DNA of 46,202 bases from Betaproteobacteria bacterium HGW-Betaproteobacteria-4 (GTDB lineage Bacteria; Pseudomonadota; Gammaproteobacteria; Burkholderiales; Rhodocyclaceae), in contig PHCH01000025.1 of NCBI GenBank assembly GCA_002840785.1, positions 1-46,202 on the forward strand, written 5' to 3'. Position numbers and translations under genes: made by a program. Position 1 is the first letter of the stretch. Every line of letters starts with the position of its first letter. Below, piece by piece: positions 36,690-45,276 of this stretch. The notes under the pieces were generated by a model. It had not been told where the DNA came from. It made no database searches and worked only from the letters and a program-made list of their open reading frames with translations.

Positions 36690-37511
36690 TTAGTCCCCGA
36701 ACTGCGCTGTCCGCTTCTCGCGCTGGGCGGCGATGCACTCGCCGAGGTCGGCCGAAAGCAGCATCGCCGCGTTCCAGCCGGCGACGTAATTGAGGCCGTC
36801 GGCGACCGAGTGGTCGCGGCTGAAATTGAGCACGTCCTTGGTCCCGCGAACGGCCAGCGGCGACTTGGCGGCGATGGTTTGGGCGATTTCCCTGATGCCT
36901 ACGGTCAACCGGGAAAAATCGCCAAATTTGAAATTGATCAGGCCGAGCTTTTCCGCCTCGGCAGCGTCTACATTGCGGCCGGTGTACGCCAGTTCGCGTG
37001 TCATGCCTTCACCGATCAGGCGCGGCAGGCGTTGCAGCGTGCCAACGTCGGCGACCATGCCGAGATCGATTTCCTTGATCGAAAAAACCGCATCCGGCGC
37101 CGCGTAGCGCATGTCGCAACAGGTCACGAGGTCGAGCGCGCCGCCGACGCAGGCGCCCTGGATGGCGGCGATAACCGGCTTGCGGCAACGTTCGATGCTG
37201 CTCAGGCAATCCTGCAAATCGAGGATCAGCCGGCGCAAGGTTTCGCGACTGCGGGCGCCATCGGCGTGCGCAATCTGTTGCTGGATGCTGCCGAGCATGG
37301 CGAGGTCGATGCCGGCGCAAAAGTTCTTCCCTTCGCCGCTCAGGATGGCGACGCGGGCTTCCGGCGTGGCATCGACCCAGTCGAAAGCCTGCCGGATTTC
37401 CTGCCACATCGCCGCGTTCATGGCATTCGACTTGTCCGGCCGGTTGAGGCGGATTTCGGCGACGTGATCGTCGAGCGTGACGGCGAGGGTGGTGAATTCT
37501 GGGATGGTCAT
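36690..37511 (-). CDS. Enoyl-CoA hydratase/isomerase family, dienoyl-CoA isomerase-like
   Basis: A 273-residue crotonase-fold protein. The oxyanion-hole segments are GKNFCAGIDLAMLGS (about 61-75) and IQGACVGGALDLVTCCDMRY (about 116-135). The stretch KEIDLGMVADVGTLQRLPRL (about 147-166) carries the acidic residues typical of delta3,5-delta2,4-dienoyl-CoA isomerase (ECH1), involved in oxidising unsaturated fatty acids. A hydratase role cannot be excluded. No other beta-oxidation gene is adjacent. The uptake-like repeat at 36898 lies on the opposite strand, within the FGDFSRLTVGIREI coding segment. Confidence 0.87.
   Translation of the reverse strand: MTIPEFTTLAVTLDDHVAEIRLNRPDKSNAMNAAMWQEIRQAFDWVDATPEARVAILSGEGKNFCAGIDLAMLGSIQQQIAHADGARSRETLRRLILDLQDCLSSIERCRKPVIAAIQGACVGGALDLVTCCDMRYAAPDAVFSIKEIDLGMVADVGTLQRLPRLIGEGMTRELAYTGRNVDAAEAEKLGLINFKFGDFSRLTVGIREIAQTIAAKSPLAVRGTKDVLNFSRDHSVADGLNYVAGWNAAMLLSADLGECIAAQREKRTAQFGD
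36898..36930 (+). repeat. Uptake-signal-like repeat, copy 10
   Basis: Core CCTACGGTCAAC, then GGGAAAAAT and GCCAAATTTG. Inside the minus-strand isomerase gene, antisense to it. Confidence 0.8.
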
Positions 37512-37575
37512 GGGCTTGTCTCCGGCGGCCTGGATTGTTTGCCGATCTTAAGCCTGTCCGGCGCAGGCCGCCCGC

Positions 37576-37797
37576 TCAGGCCATCCCGGCCAGGGCTGCG
37601 GCGAGGTCGGCGTTGTCGTCGTCACCGCCGCCACCGCCGCCGGTATGGATGTTCTGGCTCTCGATGCTGACGGCGTAGCCGGCGATGCGCAGTTGTTCGG
37701 CCCAGTGCTCGGCGACCTTGCGCGAGTCGTGCCAGGGACCGTGCTCGATGATCGGGCGGTCGGTGCCGGTGCGGTAGGTGGTCTTGACGCGGTACAC
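37576..37797 (-). CDS. Small hypothetical protein with Gly/Asp-rich tail
   Basis: A 73-residue product starting at GTG (MYRVKTTYRTGTDRPIIEHG). It has a compact predicted alpha/beta body up to about residue 48, then a low-complexity run HTGGGGGGDDDNADLAAALA. No family is recognised. It lies between the adenosyltransferase (stop 40 bases upstream) and the isomerase, same strand. Codon pattern and spacing favour a real gene over an overlapping longer frame that would run through the adenosyltransferase. Confidence 0.6.
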   Translation of the reverse strand: MYRVKTTYRTGTDRPIIEHGPWHDSRKVAEHWAEQLRIAGYAVSIESQNIHTGGGGGGDDDNADLAAALAGMA

Positions 37798-37837
37798 GGT
37801 TTAACCAGAAATGGCGTGGATGGCCGGCCGGGGCGTG

Positions 37838-38416
37838 TCAGGCAGCATTTTTGCCCTTTTGCCAGAGCACATCGCCGCGGCCGCCGGCGCGATTGAGGGC
37901 GCGGCCGAGGATGAAGAGCAGGTCGGACAGACGGTTGATGTAGCGGCGAGCGGCGTCGGACAGCGGCTCGGCGCCGTGCAGGCGAACCATGGCGCGCTCG
38001 GCACGGCGGCAGACGGTGCGGCTCAGGTGGGCGAGCGCGGCAGCGCGGGTGCCGCCGGGCAGGATGAATTCCTTGAGCATAGTCAGCTCGGCATTGAAGG
38101 CTTCGGCCTGCGCTTCGAGGCGGGCGACCTGGGCGTCCTTCATGACGGCCATGCCGGGCAGGCAAAGCTCGCCGCCGAGGTCGAAAAGGTCGTTCTGGAC
38201 ATCGAGCAGGGCGGCGCGCATGGCTTCCGGCATGTCTTCGCAGAGCAGTACGCCGAGGCCGGAGTTCAGCTCGTCGACTTCGCCGATGGCATCGATGCGC
38301 AGGCTGTCCTTGGTCGTCCGGCTGCCGTCGCCAAGGCCGGTCGTGCCGGCGTCGCCGGTGCGGGTGACGATCTTCGACAGGCGGTTGCCCTTGCGTTCTT
38401 GTTCGGTGTCGTTCAC
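37838..38416 (-). CDS. PduO-type ATP:cob(I)alamin adenosyltransferase
   Basis: The start GTG at 38416 follows GGAGAAAG; an extension to 38461 is less likely. The 192-residue protein has KIVTRTGDAGTTGLGDGSR (about 18-36), the ATP-binding N-terminal motif, and FILPGGTRAAALAHLSRTVC followed by RRAER (about 117-141), the PduO signature. It makes adenosylcobalamin for B12-dependent isomerases. No cobalamin riboswitch is seen in the 62-base gap to the divergent hyi gene. Confidence 0.93.
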   Translation of the reverse strand: MNDTEQERKGNRLSKIVTRTGDAGTTGLGDGSRTTKDSLRIDAIGEVDELNSGLGVLLCEDMPEAMRAALLDVQNDLFDLGGELCLPGMAVMKDAQVARLEAQAEAFNAELTMLKEFILPGGTRAAALAHLSRTVCRRAERAMVRLHGAEPLSDAARRYINRLSDLLFILGRALNRAGGRGDVLWQKGKNAA

Positions 38417-38478
38417 GGTGCTTTCTCCAGAGTCAGTGCAGATTATACTTTTGGTCCGCACTACAGACAGCCACCCTT

Positions 38479-39252
38479 ATGCCTCAGTTCGCTGCCAATC
38501 TCAGTTTTTTATTTTCCGACGTGCCGTTCGGGGAGCGCTTTCAGCGGGCTGCTGCTGCCGGATTTCAGGGCGTTGAGTACCTTTTTCCCTACGACTGGCC
38601 GGCGCATGACGTCGCGGAATGGCTCAAGGCCGCCGCTGTCGAGCAGGTGCTGTTCAACCTGCCACCCGGCGACTGGGCGGCCGGCGAGCGCGGCCTGGCC
38701 TGTTTGCCGCACCGCCAGGGCGAATTCGCCGAAAGTGTCGAGCAGGCGCTGAATTACGCCATGGTCCTCGACTGCGAAAGGGTGCATTGCATGGCCGGGC
38801 TTCGTCCCGATGGCGTTGGCGAGGCCGAACTGGAAGCGACCTACATCGCCAACCTGCAATTCGCCGCCGATCGTTTCGCCACCGTCGGCGCGACGGTGAT
38901 GATCGAGCCGATCAACAGTCGTATCGACATGCCGGGCTACTGGCTGGACGATGTGAACAAGGCGCTGCGTCTGCTCGATGCCATAGCCCGACCCAACGTC
39001 AAATTGCAACTCGACCTCTATCACGCGCAGATCATCCAGGGCGATCTGGCGCGGACCATCGAGGCCAATCTCGGGCGCATCGGCCACATCCAGATCGCCG
39101 ACAATCCGGGCCGCCATGAGCCGGGCAGCGGGGAGATCAATTATCCGTTTCTGTTCGAGTTGATGGACAGGCTCGGCTACGCCGGCTGGGTCGGCTGCGA
39201 ATACAAGCCGCTGACGACGACCGAGGCTGGGCTGGGCTGGATGCCTAAGTGA
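38479..39252 (+). CDS. hyi: Hydroxypyruvate isomerase
   Basis: A 257-residue TIM-barrel enzyme (xylose isomerase-like superfamily) interconverting hydroxypyruvate and tartronate semialdehyde. Characteristic stretches: MPQFAANLSFLFSDVPFGER at the N-terminus, VMIEPINSRIDMPGYWL (metal-binding Glu, about residue 143), LQLDLYHAQIIQGDLARTI and GHIQIADNPGRHEPGSGEIN, and a C-terminal GCEYKPL. The stop overlaps the glycerate kinase GTG start, and glcDEF follow, so it belongs to a glycolate/glyoxylate route. Confidence 0.93.
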   Translation: MPQFAANLSFLFSDVPFGERFQRAAAAGFQGVEYLFPYDWPAHDVAEWLKAAAVEQVLFNLPPGDWAAGERGLACLPHRQGEFAESVEQALNYAMVLDCERVHCMAGLRPDGVGEAELEATYIANLQFAADRFATVGATVMIEPINSRIDMPGYWLDDVNKALRLLDAIARPNVKLQLDLYHAQIIQGDLARTIEANLGRIGHIQIADNPGRHEPGSGEINYPFLFELMDRLGYAGWVGCEYKPLTTTEAGLGWMPK

Positions 39253-40505
39253 CCCCGCGCGACATCCTTCGTCGCCTGTTCGACGCCGCCATCGCCGCGG
39301 CCGATCCGGCGCTGTGCGTGCCACCGCATCTGCCCCCCGACGACGGTGGCCGACTCATCGTCATCGGTGCCGGCAAGGCTTCTGCGGCCATGGCGCGGGC
39401 TGTCGAGCAGAACTGGTCCGGGCCGCTCGAAGGCATGGTCGTCACACGTTATGGCCACGGCGTGCCGTGTGAACGGATCAAGATCATCGAAGCCGCACAC
39501 CCGGTGCCGGACGCCGCCGGCGAGGCGGCAGCACTTTCCATTTTTGAGCAAATTTCCCGGTTGACCGTGGAAGACCGTGTTCTCGCCCTGATTTCGGGCG
39601 GCGGCTCGGCCTTGCTCGCCGCCCCGGCGCCCGGCGTCACGCTGGCCGAAAAGCGGGCGCTCACCTCGGCGCTGCTGCGCTCGGGGGCGAGCATTGGCGA
39701 GATCAACTGCGTGCGCAAACATCTGTCAGCCCTCAAGGGCGGGCGCCTGGCAGCTGCAGCCTGGCCGGCCTCGGTGCTGACCCTGGCGATTTCCGACGTG
39801 CCCGGCGATGACCCGGCGGTCATCGCCTCCGGCCCGACCGTCGGCGACCCGACGACCTGCGCCGATGCGCTCAAGGTCCTCGATTTTCACCACATCGCCA
39901 TTCCTTCGGACCTGCGCTGCCGTCTCGAATCCGGCGAGCTCGAAACACCCAAGCCGGGCGACCCGCGTCTGGTCAATAGCGCTTTTCGCCTCGTCGCCAG
40001 CCCGCGTCAGATGCTCGAAGCGGCCGCAGCCGAAGCACAGCGACTCGGCATCACGCCGCTCATCCTTGGCGACGCCATCGAAGGCGAAGCGCGGGAAGTC
40101 GGCAAAGTCATGGCCGGCATGGCGAAATCCTGCGGTCAACACGGATTTCCGGCCAAAACGCCCTGTGTCCTGCTCTCCGGCGGCGAAACCACAGTGACCA
40201 TGCAAGGCGACGGCCGCGGTGGCCGCAACACTGAATTCCTGCTCAGCCTGGCCCTGGCCCTCGATGGCGCACCGGGCATCCATGCCCTGGCCGCTGATAC
40301 CGACGGCATAGACGGCAGCGAAGACAACGCCGGCGCCTTCATCGACCCGACCACGCCGGCCCGGGCCAAGGCAGCCGGCCTCGACCTGCGCGCCCGACTG
40401 GCCAACAACGATGCGTGGTCGTGCTTTTCCCAACTCGGCGACTTGCTGGTCACCGGCCCGACGCGAACCAACGTTAACGATTTTCGGGCCATTCTTATAG
40501 GCTAA
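39249..40505 (+). CDS. gckA: Glycerate 2-kinase (GckA/TtuD, MOFRL type)
   Basis: A 418-residue kinase starting at GTG inside the hyi stop (GTGA). The N-terminal part has VIGAGKASAAMARAVE and ALISGGGSALLAAPAPGVTL; SDVPGDDPAVIASGPTVGDP lies at about 180-199. The C-terminal MOFRL region shows CVLLSGGETTVTMQGDGRGG and the DTDGIDGSEDNAGAFIDP motif. It phosphorylates D-glycerate to 2-phosphoglycerate, the exit to glycolysis. Two uptake-like repeats, one on each strand, fall within it. Confidence 0.92.
   Translation: MTPRDILRRLFDAAIAAADPALCVPPHLPPDDGGRLIVIGAGKASAAMARAVEQNWSGPLEGMVVTRYGHGVPCERIKIIEAAHPVPDAAGEAAALSIFEQISRLTVEDRVLALISGGGSALLAAPAPGVTLAEKRALTSALLRSGASIGEINCVRKHLSALKGGRLAAAAWPASVLTLAISDVPGDDPAVIASGPTVGDPTTCADALKVLDFHHIAIPSDLRCRLESGELETPKPGDPRLVNSAFRLVASPRQMLEAAAAEAQRLGITPLILGDAIEGEAREVGKVMAGMAKSCGQHGFPAKTPCVLLSGGETTVTMQGDGRGGRNTEFLLSLALALDGAPGIHALAADTDGIDGSEDNAGAFIDPTTPARAKAAGLDLRARLANNDAWSCFSQLGDLLVTGPTRTNVNDFRAILIG
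39539..39571 (-). repeat. Uptake-signal-like repeat, copy 11
   Basis: Minus-strand core TCCACGGTCAAC, then GGGAAATTT and TCAAAAATG. Inside gckA, antisense to the gene. Confidence 0.75.
40129..40161 (+). repeat. Uptake-signal-like repeat, copy 12 (variant core)
   Basis: Core CCTGCGGTCAAC with one mismatch, then GGATTTC and GGCCAAAAC. Second copy inside gckA, 560 bases from copy 11 and in the opposite orientation. Confidence 0.6.
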
Positions 40506-40506
40506 A

Positions 40507-42000
40507 ATGGCAAATATGGCGCAAAACGACAATAACGACATTTGCATTGACCTGGCAACGCTGGAGCGGCGGCTCCGCCTGTTCCTGCCGCCACATTGCC
40601 TGCTGCTCGGCGAAGAGGATCTGCGCCCCTACGAATGCGACGGCCTCACCGCCTACCGCGAAATGCCGCTCGCCGTCTGCCTGCCGGAAACCGAGGCGCA
40701 GGTCATCGACATCCTGCGCACCTGCCACAGCCTCGGCGTGCCGGTCGTCGCGCGCGGGGCCGGCACGGGGCTGTCCGGCGGCGCCATGCCGCACGCCCAG
40801 GGCGTCGTCCTCTCGCTGGCCCGCTTCAACAAGATTCTGCGTGTCGACCGTGACGCGCGGCTGGCCGTTGTCCAGCCCGGCGTGCGTAACCTCGCCGTCT
40901 CCGAAGCCGCCGCGCCCTTCGGCCTCTACTACGCGCCTGACCCGTCGTCGCAAATCGCCTGCACGCTGGGCGGCAACGTTGCCGAAAATTCGGGTGGCGT
41001 GCATTGCCTCAAATACGGGCTGACCGTCCACAACGTCCTGCGCATCCGCGTCGTCAGCATCGAAGGCGAGGTTTTCGAGATCGGCTCGGAAGCCCCCGAT
41101 GCCGCCGGCTACGACCTGCTGGCGCTGCTCATCGGCTCCGAAGGCATGCTCGGCGTGGTCACCGAAGTCACCGTCAAACTGGTGCCCAAGCCGGAACTGG
41201 CGCAGGTCGTCATGGCCTCGTTTGGCGATGTCGCCAAGGCTGGCGAGGCCGTCGCCGCGATCATCGCCGCCGGCATCATCCCGGCCGGGCTGGAGATGAT
41301 GGACAAGGCCGCCACCGCCGCCGTCGAGCCGTTTGTGAAAGCCGGCTACGACATGAACGCCGAAGCCATCCTGCTCTGCGAGTCGGACGGCACGCCGGAA
41401 GAAGTCGCCGAGGAAATCGCCCGCGTCACCGAGGTTTTGAACGCCGCCGGTGCCAGCGACATCCGCGTCTCGCAATCCGAAGCCGAGCGCCTGCGTTTCT
41501 GGGCCGGGCGCAAGGCGGCGTTCCCCGCCGTCGGCCGCATCACGCCGGACTATTACTGCATGGATGGCACCATCCCGCGCAAGCGGCTGGCCGAAATGCT
41601 CTCGGCCATCGCCGCCATGGAAAGCAAATACGGCCTGCGCTGCGCCAACGTCTTCCACGCCGGCGACGGCAACCTGCATCCGCTGATCATGTACGACGCG
41701 TCGCAGCCCGGAAATTGGGAACGGGCTGAAGCCTTCGGCGCCGAAATCCTTGAACTCTCGGTCGCGCTCGGTGGTTCGATCACCGGCGAACACGGCGTCG
41801 GCATCGAGAAAATCAACCAGATGTGCGTCCAGTACGCGACACCGGAAATCGAAGCCTTCCACCGCGTCAAGGCCGCCTTTGACGAAACCGGCCTGCTCAA
41901 CCCTGGCAAGGCCGTGCCCAGCCTGCACCGCTGCGCCGAATACGGCCGCATGCACGTCCATCACGGCGACGTGAAATTCCCCGAGCTGGAGCGTTTCTGA
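40507..42000 (+). CDS. glcD: Glycolate oxidase FAD-linked subunit GlcD
   Basis: A 497-residue flavoprotein of the VAO/PCMH family. FAD-binding motifs are ARGAGTGLSGGAMPHAQG (about residues 82-99), PDPSSQIACTLGGNVAENSG (about 145-164) and GSEGMLGVVTEVTVKL. The C-terminal cap has NVFHAGDGNLHPL and GSITGEHGVGIEK, both typical of GlcD/D-lactate dehydrogenases. It oxidises glycolate to glyoxylate together with GlcE and GlcF, passing electrons to the membrane quinone pool. The stop overlaps the glcE ATG by one base. Confidence 0.95.
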   Translation: MANMAQNDNNDICIDLATLERRLRLFLPPHCLLLGEEDLRPYECDGLTAYREMPLAVCLPETEAQVIDILRTCHSLGVPVVARGAGTGLSGGAMPHAQGVVLSLARFNKILRVDRDARLAVVQPGVRNLAVSEAAAPFGLYYAPDPSSQIACTLGGNVAENSGGVHCLKYGLTVHNVLRIRVVSIEGEVFEIGSEAPDAAGYDLLALLIGSEGMLGVVTEVTVKLVPKPELAQVVMASFGDVAKAGEAVAAIIAAGIIPAGLEMMDKAATAAVEPFVKAGYDMNAEAILLCESDGTPEEVAEEIARVTEVLNAAGASDIRVSQSEAERLRFWAGRKAAFPAVGRITPDYYCMDGTIPRKRLAEMLSAIAAMESKYGLRCANVFHAGDGNLHPLIMYDASQPGNWERAEAFGAEILELSVALGGSITGEHGVGIEKINQMCVQYATPEIEAFHRVKAAFDETGLLNPGKAVPSLHRCAEYGRMHVHHGDVKFPELERF

Positions 42001-43061
42001 TGCAGCTTGACGACATCATCTCCGCCGTCAAATCCGCTCACGACAGCCGTACACCGCTGCGCATCCGCGGCGCTGGCAGCAAGGATTTCTACGGCGGCCT
42101 GCTGGCCGGCGAAGTGCTCGATGTTTCCGGCCATCGCGGCATCGTCGCCTACGAGCCGACCGAGCTGTACATCACGGCCAAATGCGGCACGCCGCTCGAC
42201 GAGATCGAGGCCGCGCTGGCTGAAAATGGCCAGATGCTGGCCTTCGAACCGCCGCTTTTTGGTGGTGCCACCGTCGGTGGCTGCGTCGCTGCCGGCCTGT
42301 CCGGCCCGCGTCGGCAACAGGCCGGGGCCGTGCGTGACTTCGTGCTCGGCGTCAAACTGGTCGATGGCACCGGCCAGATGCTCAATTTCGGTGGCCAGGT
42401 CATGAAAAACGTTGCAGGCTATGACGTGTCGCGCCTCATCGCCGGTAGCCTCGGTACGCTCGGTGTCATCGCCGAGGTCACGCTTAAAGTCCTGCCCAGG
42501 CCCGTGGCCGAAACGACGCTAGTCTTCGACTGTGATGCGACCGAGGCTATCCGCCGACTCAACGAATGGGGCGGCCAGCCGCTGCCGGTTTCAGCTTCCT
42601 TCTGGCACGACGGCCAGCTCTGGTTGCGCCTTTCCGGCGCGCGGGCGGCGGTTGAGGCAGCCACGGCCAAGCTGGGTGGGAATCCCACGGTCAACCCGGA
42701 AAAACACTGGATTTCGATACGCGAACAAACGCATTCGGCTTTCGCCGCCAGCCCGTTGTGGCGACTGGCCGTGCCGTCAACCGCGCCGGGCCTGGATCTC
42801 GACGGCCTGCGTGCCATCGAATGGGGCGGGGCGCTGCGCTGGTATGCCGGCGCAGTCGATGGCGATCACGCGGCCGTTCGTGCTGCCGCCACCCGCCTCG
42901 GCGGCCACGCCGTGCTCTACCGCGCGCCGGAATCGCTGCGCTGCCTGGAGGGTGCTTTTACGCCCCTGCCGCCAGCCTTGCTCGCCTTGCATCGCCGCCT
43001 CAAAAAAGCTTTCGACCCGGCCGGCATCCTTAACCCCGGTCGTCTGTACGCGGAGTTTTAG
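42000..43061 (+). CDS. glcE: Glycolate oxidase FAD-binding subunit GlcE
   Basis: A 353-residue companion of GlcD. It has PLRIRGAGSKDFYG and the FAD-binding stretch GGATVGGCVAAGLSGPRRQQ (about 90-109), then VKLVDGTGQMLNFGGQVMKN and GSLGTLGVIAEVTLKVLPRP. The C-terminus ends KAFDPAGILNPGRLY. It is shorter than GlcD, as in E. coli. Coupled by overlap to glcD and followed after 4 bases by glcF. An uptake-like repeat encodes GNPTVNPEKHW in a stretch that looks non-conserved. Confidence 0.95.
   Translation: MQLDDIISAVKSAHDSRTPLRIRGAGSKDFYGGLLAGEVLDVSGHRGIVAYEPTELYITAKCGTPLDEIEAALAENGQMLAFEPPLFGGATVGGCVAAGLSGPRRQQAGAVRDFVLGVKLVDGTGQMLNFGGQVMKNVAGYDVSRLIAGSLGTLGVIAEVTLKVLPRPVAETTLVFDCDATEAIRRLNEWGGQPLPVSASFWHDGQLWLRLSGARAAVEAATAKLGGNPTVNPEKHWISIREQTHSAFAASPLWRLAVPSTAPGLDLDGLRAIEWGGALRWYAGAVDGDHAAVRAAATRLGGHAVLYRAPESLRCLEGAFTPLPPALLALHRRLKKAFDPAGILNPGRLYAEF
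42684..42716 (+). repeat. Uptake-signal-like repeat, copy 13
   Basis: Core CCCACGGTCAAC, then GGAAAAAC and GGATTTC. Inside glcE. Confidence 0.65.
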
Positions 43062-43065
43062 GCTG

Positions 43066-44301
43066 ATGGATACCAAACTCACCGCCGAACTCCGCGCCAC
43101 CCACGCCGGCCAGATTGCCGAGGAAATCCTGCGCAAGTGCGTCCACTGCGGCTTTTGCACCGCCACCTGTCCGACCTACCAACTACTCGGCGACGAACTC
43201 GACGGCCCGCGCGGCCGCATCTACCTGATCAAGCAGTTGCTCGAAGGCAAGGCGGTGACCGAAAAGACCCGCACCCACCTCGACCGCTGCCTGACCTGCC
43301 GCTCCTGCGAAACGACCTGCCCGTCGGGCGTCAAGTACAGCCATCTGCTCGATGTCGGGCGCGCCGTGGTCGAGGCAAAACTGCCGCGCCGTTTCGCCGA
43401 CCGCGTGACCCGCGTGCTGCTCAGAACCGTGTTGCCCAACCCGGCGCTGTTTGGCCCGGCCGTCGCCCTTGGCCGCGCCGTCCGGCCCTTGTTGCCAACC
43501 AGCCTGGCCGACAAGCTGCCGCCCGCCCAGCCGGCCGGCGCCCCGTGGCCGAAAACGGCCGGCCACCCGCGCCGTATGTTGGCCCTGGCCGGTTGCGTTC
43601 AACCCTCGCTGGCCCCCAACATCAATGCCGCCACGGCACGGGTTTTCGCCAAGCTGGGCATCGAGCTGTTTGAAGAAGCCAAGGCCGGCTGCTGCGGCGC
43701 CGTGCGCTTCCATCTCAATGACCACGAAACGGCCAAAAACGATATGCGCCGCAATATCGACGCCTGGTGGCCGCACGTTGAAGCCGGCATCGAAGCCATC
43801 GTCGTCACGGCTTCCGGCTGTGGCGTGCAGGTTCGGGATTACGCCCACATCCTGGCCGATGACACGGTCTACGCCGAAAAAGCGGCAAAAATCAGCGCCC
43901 TGTGCCGCGATCCGTCAGAAATTCTGGCTGGGGAAAAAGCCGCTTTGTTGCCCTTGCTGGCGGCCCACCAGGAGGAACGTGGCAAGCTGGCCTTCCACTC
44001 GCCGTGCACCCTGCAACACGGCTTGCAGATTCGCGGCAGCATCGAAGTCTTGCTGCAAGCCGCCGGCTACGAACTGACCCCGGTCGCCGACAGCCATCTG
44101 TGCTGCGGCTCGGCCGGCACCTATTCCGTTCTGCAGCCCGAGCTGGCCAACAAACTGCGCGCCAACAAGCTGGCCGCCCTCAATGCCGGCGGCCCGGCGC
44201 TCGCGGCGACAGCCAATATCGGCTGCCTGACCCACCTGCAGGCAGGCAGTACACTGCCCGTCCGGCACTGGATTGAATTGATTGACGAGGCAATGGCATG
44301 A
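43066..44301 (+). CDS. glcF: Glycolate oxidase iron-sulfur subunit GlcF
   Basis: Start ATG at 43066; a longer open frame from 42532 overlaps glcE and is spurious. The 411-residue protein has two 4Fe-4S motifs, CVHCGFCTATCPTY (about 24-37) and CLTCRSCETTCPSG (about 76-89), then two CCG-type domains (AGCVQPS...GCCGAV and FHSPCTLQHG...HLCCGSAGTYS) that bind redox centres in this family. It transfers electrons from GlcDE to quinone. The TGA overlaps the next gene's ATG. Confidence 0.95.
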   Translation: MDTKLTAELRATHAGQIAEEILRKCVHCGFCTATCPTYQLLGDELDGPRGRIYLIKQLLEGKAVTEKTRTHLDRCLTCRSCETTCPSGVKYSHLLDVGRAVVEAKLPRRFADRVTRVLLRTVLPNPALFGPAVALGRAVRPLLPTSLADKLPPAQPAGAPWPKTAGHPRRMLALAGCVQPSLAPNINAATARVFAKLGIELFEEAKAGCCGAVRFHLNDHETAKNDMRRNIDAWWPHVEAGIEAIVVTASGCGVQVRDYAHILADDTVYAEKAAKISALCRDPSEILAGEKAALLPLLAAHQEERGKLAFHSPCTLQHGLQIRGSIEVLLQAAGYELTPVADSHLCCGSAGTYSVLQPELANKLRANKLAALNAGGPALAATANIGCLTHLQAGSTLPVRHWIELIDEAMA

Positions 44302-45191
44302 GCCGCGCGGCAAACTCCGTATTTGAAATCACCAAAACGCTCGGCGCCGACGATGCCGCCCGCATCAAGCGCCTGCTCGAGAACGGCGTCAAGCTGCCCG
44401 CCCAGCCGCGCGTCCTCGACGAACTGCGCCAGCTCATCAACCGCAGCGAACTCGACGTCCGGCTGCTGGCCCGCGTCATCAACAAGGATCCGGGGCTGAC
44501 GGCGATGCTGTTCAAGGTCGTCGGCAATTCGGCCTACCGGCAACACCAGCCCTTCGATTCGGTCGAAGCCGTCCTCCATGCCGTTGGCGTCAGCCAGACT
44601 TTCAACCTGGTCCAGGCCATTGCCCTGTCCGGGATGAGCGAGATCAAGAAAAACCGGCCCGTTTACGAAGCCTTCTGGGCGCGTTCCCATGCCATCGGCC
44701 AACTCGCCATGCTGATTGCCGACGAGCGGGTCGCCGTCTGCAACATCTTTCCCGATCAGGCCTACCTGGCCGGCATCTTCCACGACTGTGGCGTGCCCCT
44801 GCTCATGCAGCGCTTCCCGACCTATTGCGCCGAGATGAAACTCGGGGCGCCCGGCATCTGGATCGACCTCGCCGAAGAAGACCGGAAATTCAACGCCGAT
44901 CATTGTGTCGTCGGCTACCTCGTTGCCCGCCACTGGCATCTGCCCGAATTCATCTGCGACGCCATCCGCTACCACCACGCCATCGGCGAACTCGGTCAGC
45001 ACGAAGCGCGCAGCATGGTCGCCATCGTCCAGCTCGCCGTCGATATCCACTATCGCGATCAGCACATCGCCAGCCCCGAGTGGGAGCGGGTAAAGGCCGA
45101 GGTGTTGCCCGAGTTGGGGCTCAGCGAGGAGGCCTTGCCCGAATTCGTCGATATCGTGCTTGAGCGTTACCACGGCACCAGCGAAGCATGA
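44298..45191 (+). CDS. HDOD-domain signalling protein
   Basis: A 297-residue soluble protein. The HDOD region runs from about residue 30 (KLPAQPRVLDELRQLINRSE) through DPGLTAMLFKVVGNSAY and AGIFHDCGVPLLMQRFP to about residue 240. HDOD domains are degenerate HD folds, usually regulatory and often found in c-di-GMP, chemotaxis or stress signalling; a catalytic metal-binding HD set is incomplete here. It overlaps glcF by an ATGA, so it is expressed with the glycolate genes, but no metabolic role is evident. Confidence 0.85.
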   Translation: MSRAANSVFEITKTLGADDAARIKRLLENGVKLPAQPRVLDELRQLINRSELDVRLLARVINKDPGLTAMLFKVVGNSAYRQHQPFDSVEAVLHAVGVSQTFNLVQAIALSGMSEIKKNRPVYEAFWARSHAIGQLAMLIADERVAVCNIFPDQAYLAGIFHDCGVPLLMQRFPTYCAEMKLGAPGIWIDLAEEDRKFNADHCVVGYLVARHWHLPEFICDAIRYHHAIGELGQHEARSMVAIVQLAVDIHYRDQHIASPEWERVKAEVLPELGLSEEALPEFVDIVLERYHGTSEA

Positions 45192-45276
45192 CCCGCCGAA
45201 CCATGGCTGCGCCCGACGCCGTGTTAAGGGTAGCTAAAGCCTTCCGTGGTAAGCTTTCCCAACACAAGGGGGATGG

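Noticed and set aside
38417..38478. Possible cobalamin riboswitch before the adenosyltransferase
   Set aside because: The gap is only 62 bases and no B12-box-like sequence is visible.
42532..43065. Long N-terminal extension of glcF
   Set aside because: It overlaps glcE in another frame; family homology starts at the ATG at 43066.
43864..43893. ACGGTCTACGCC followed by GAAAAAG and GGCAAAAATC in glcF
   Set aside because: The A/T tracts fit but the core has changes; possibly a degenerate copy, too weak to count.
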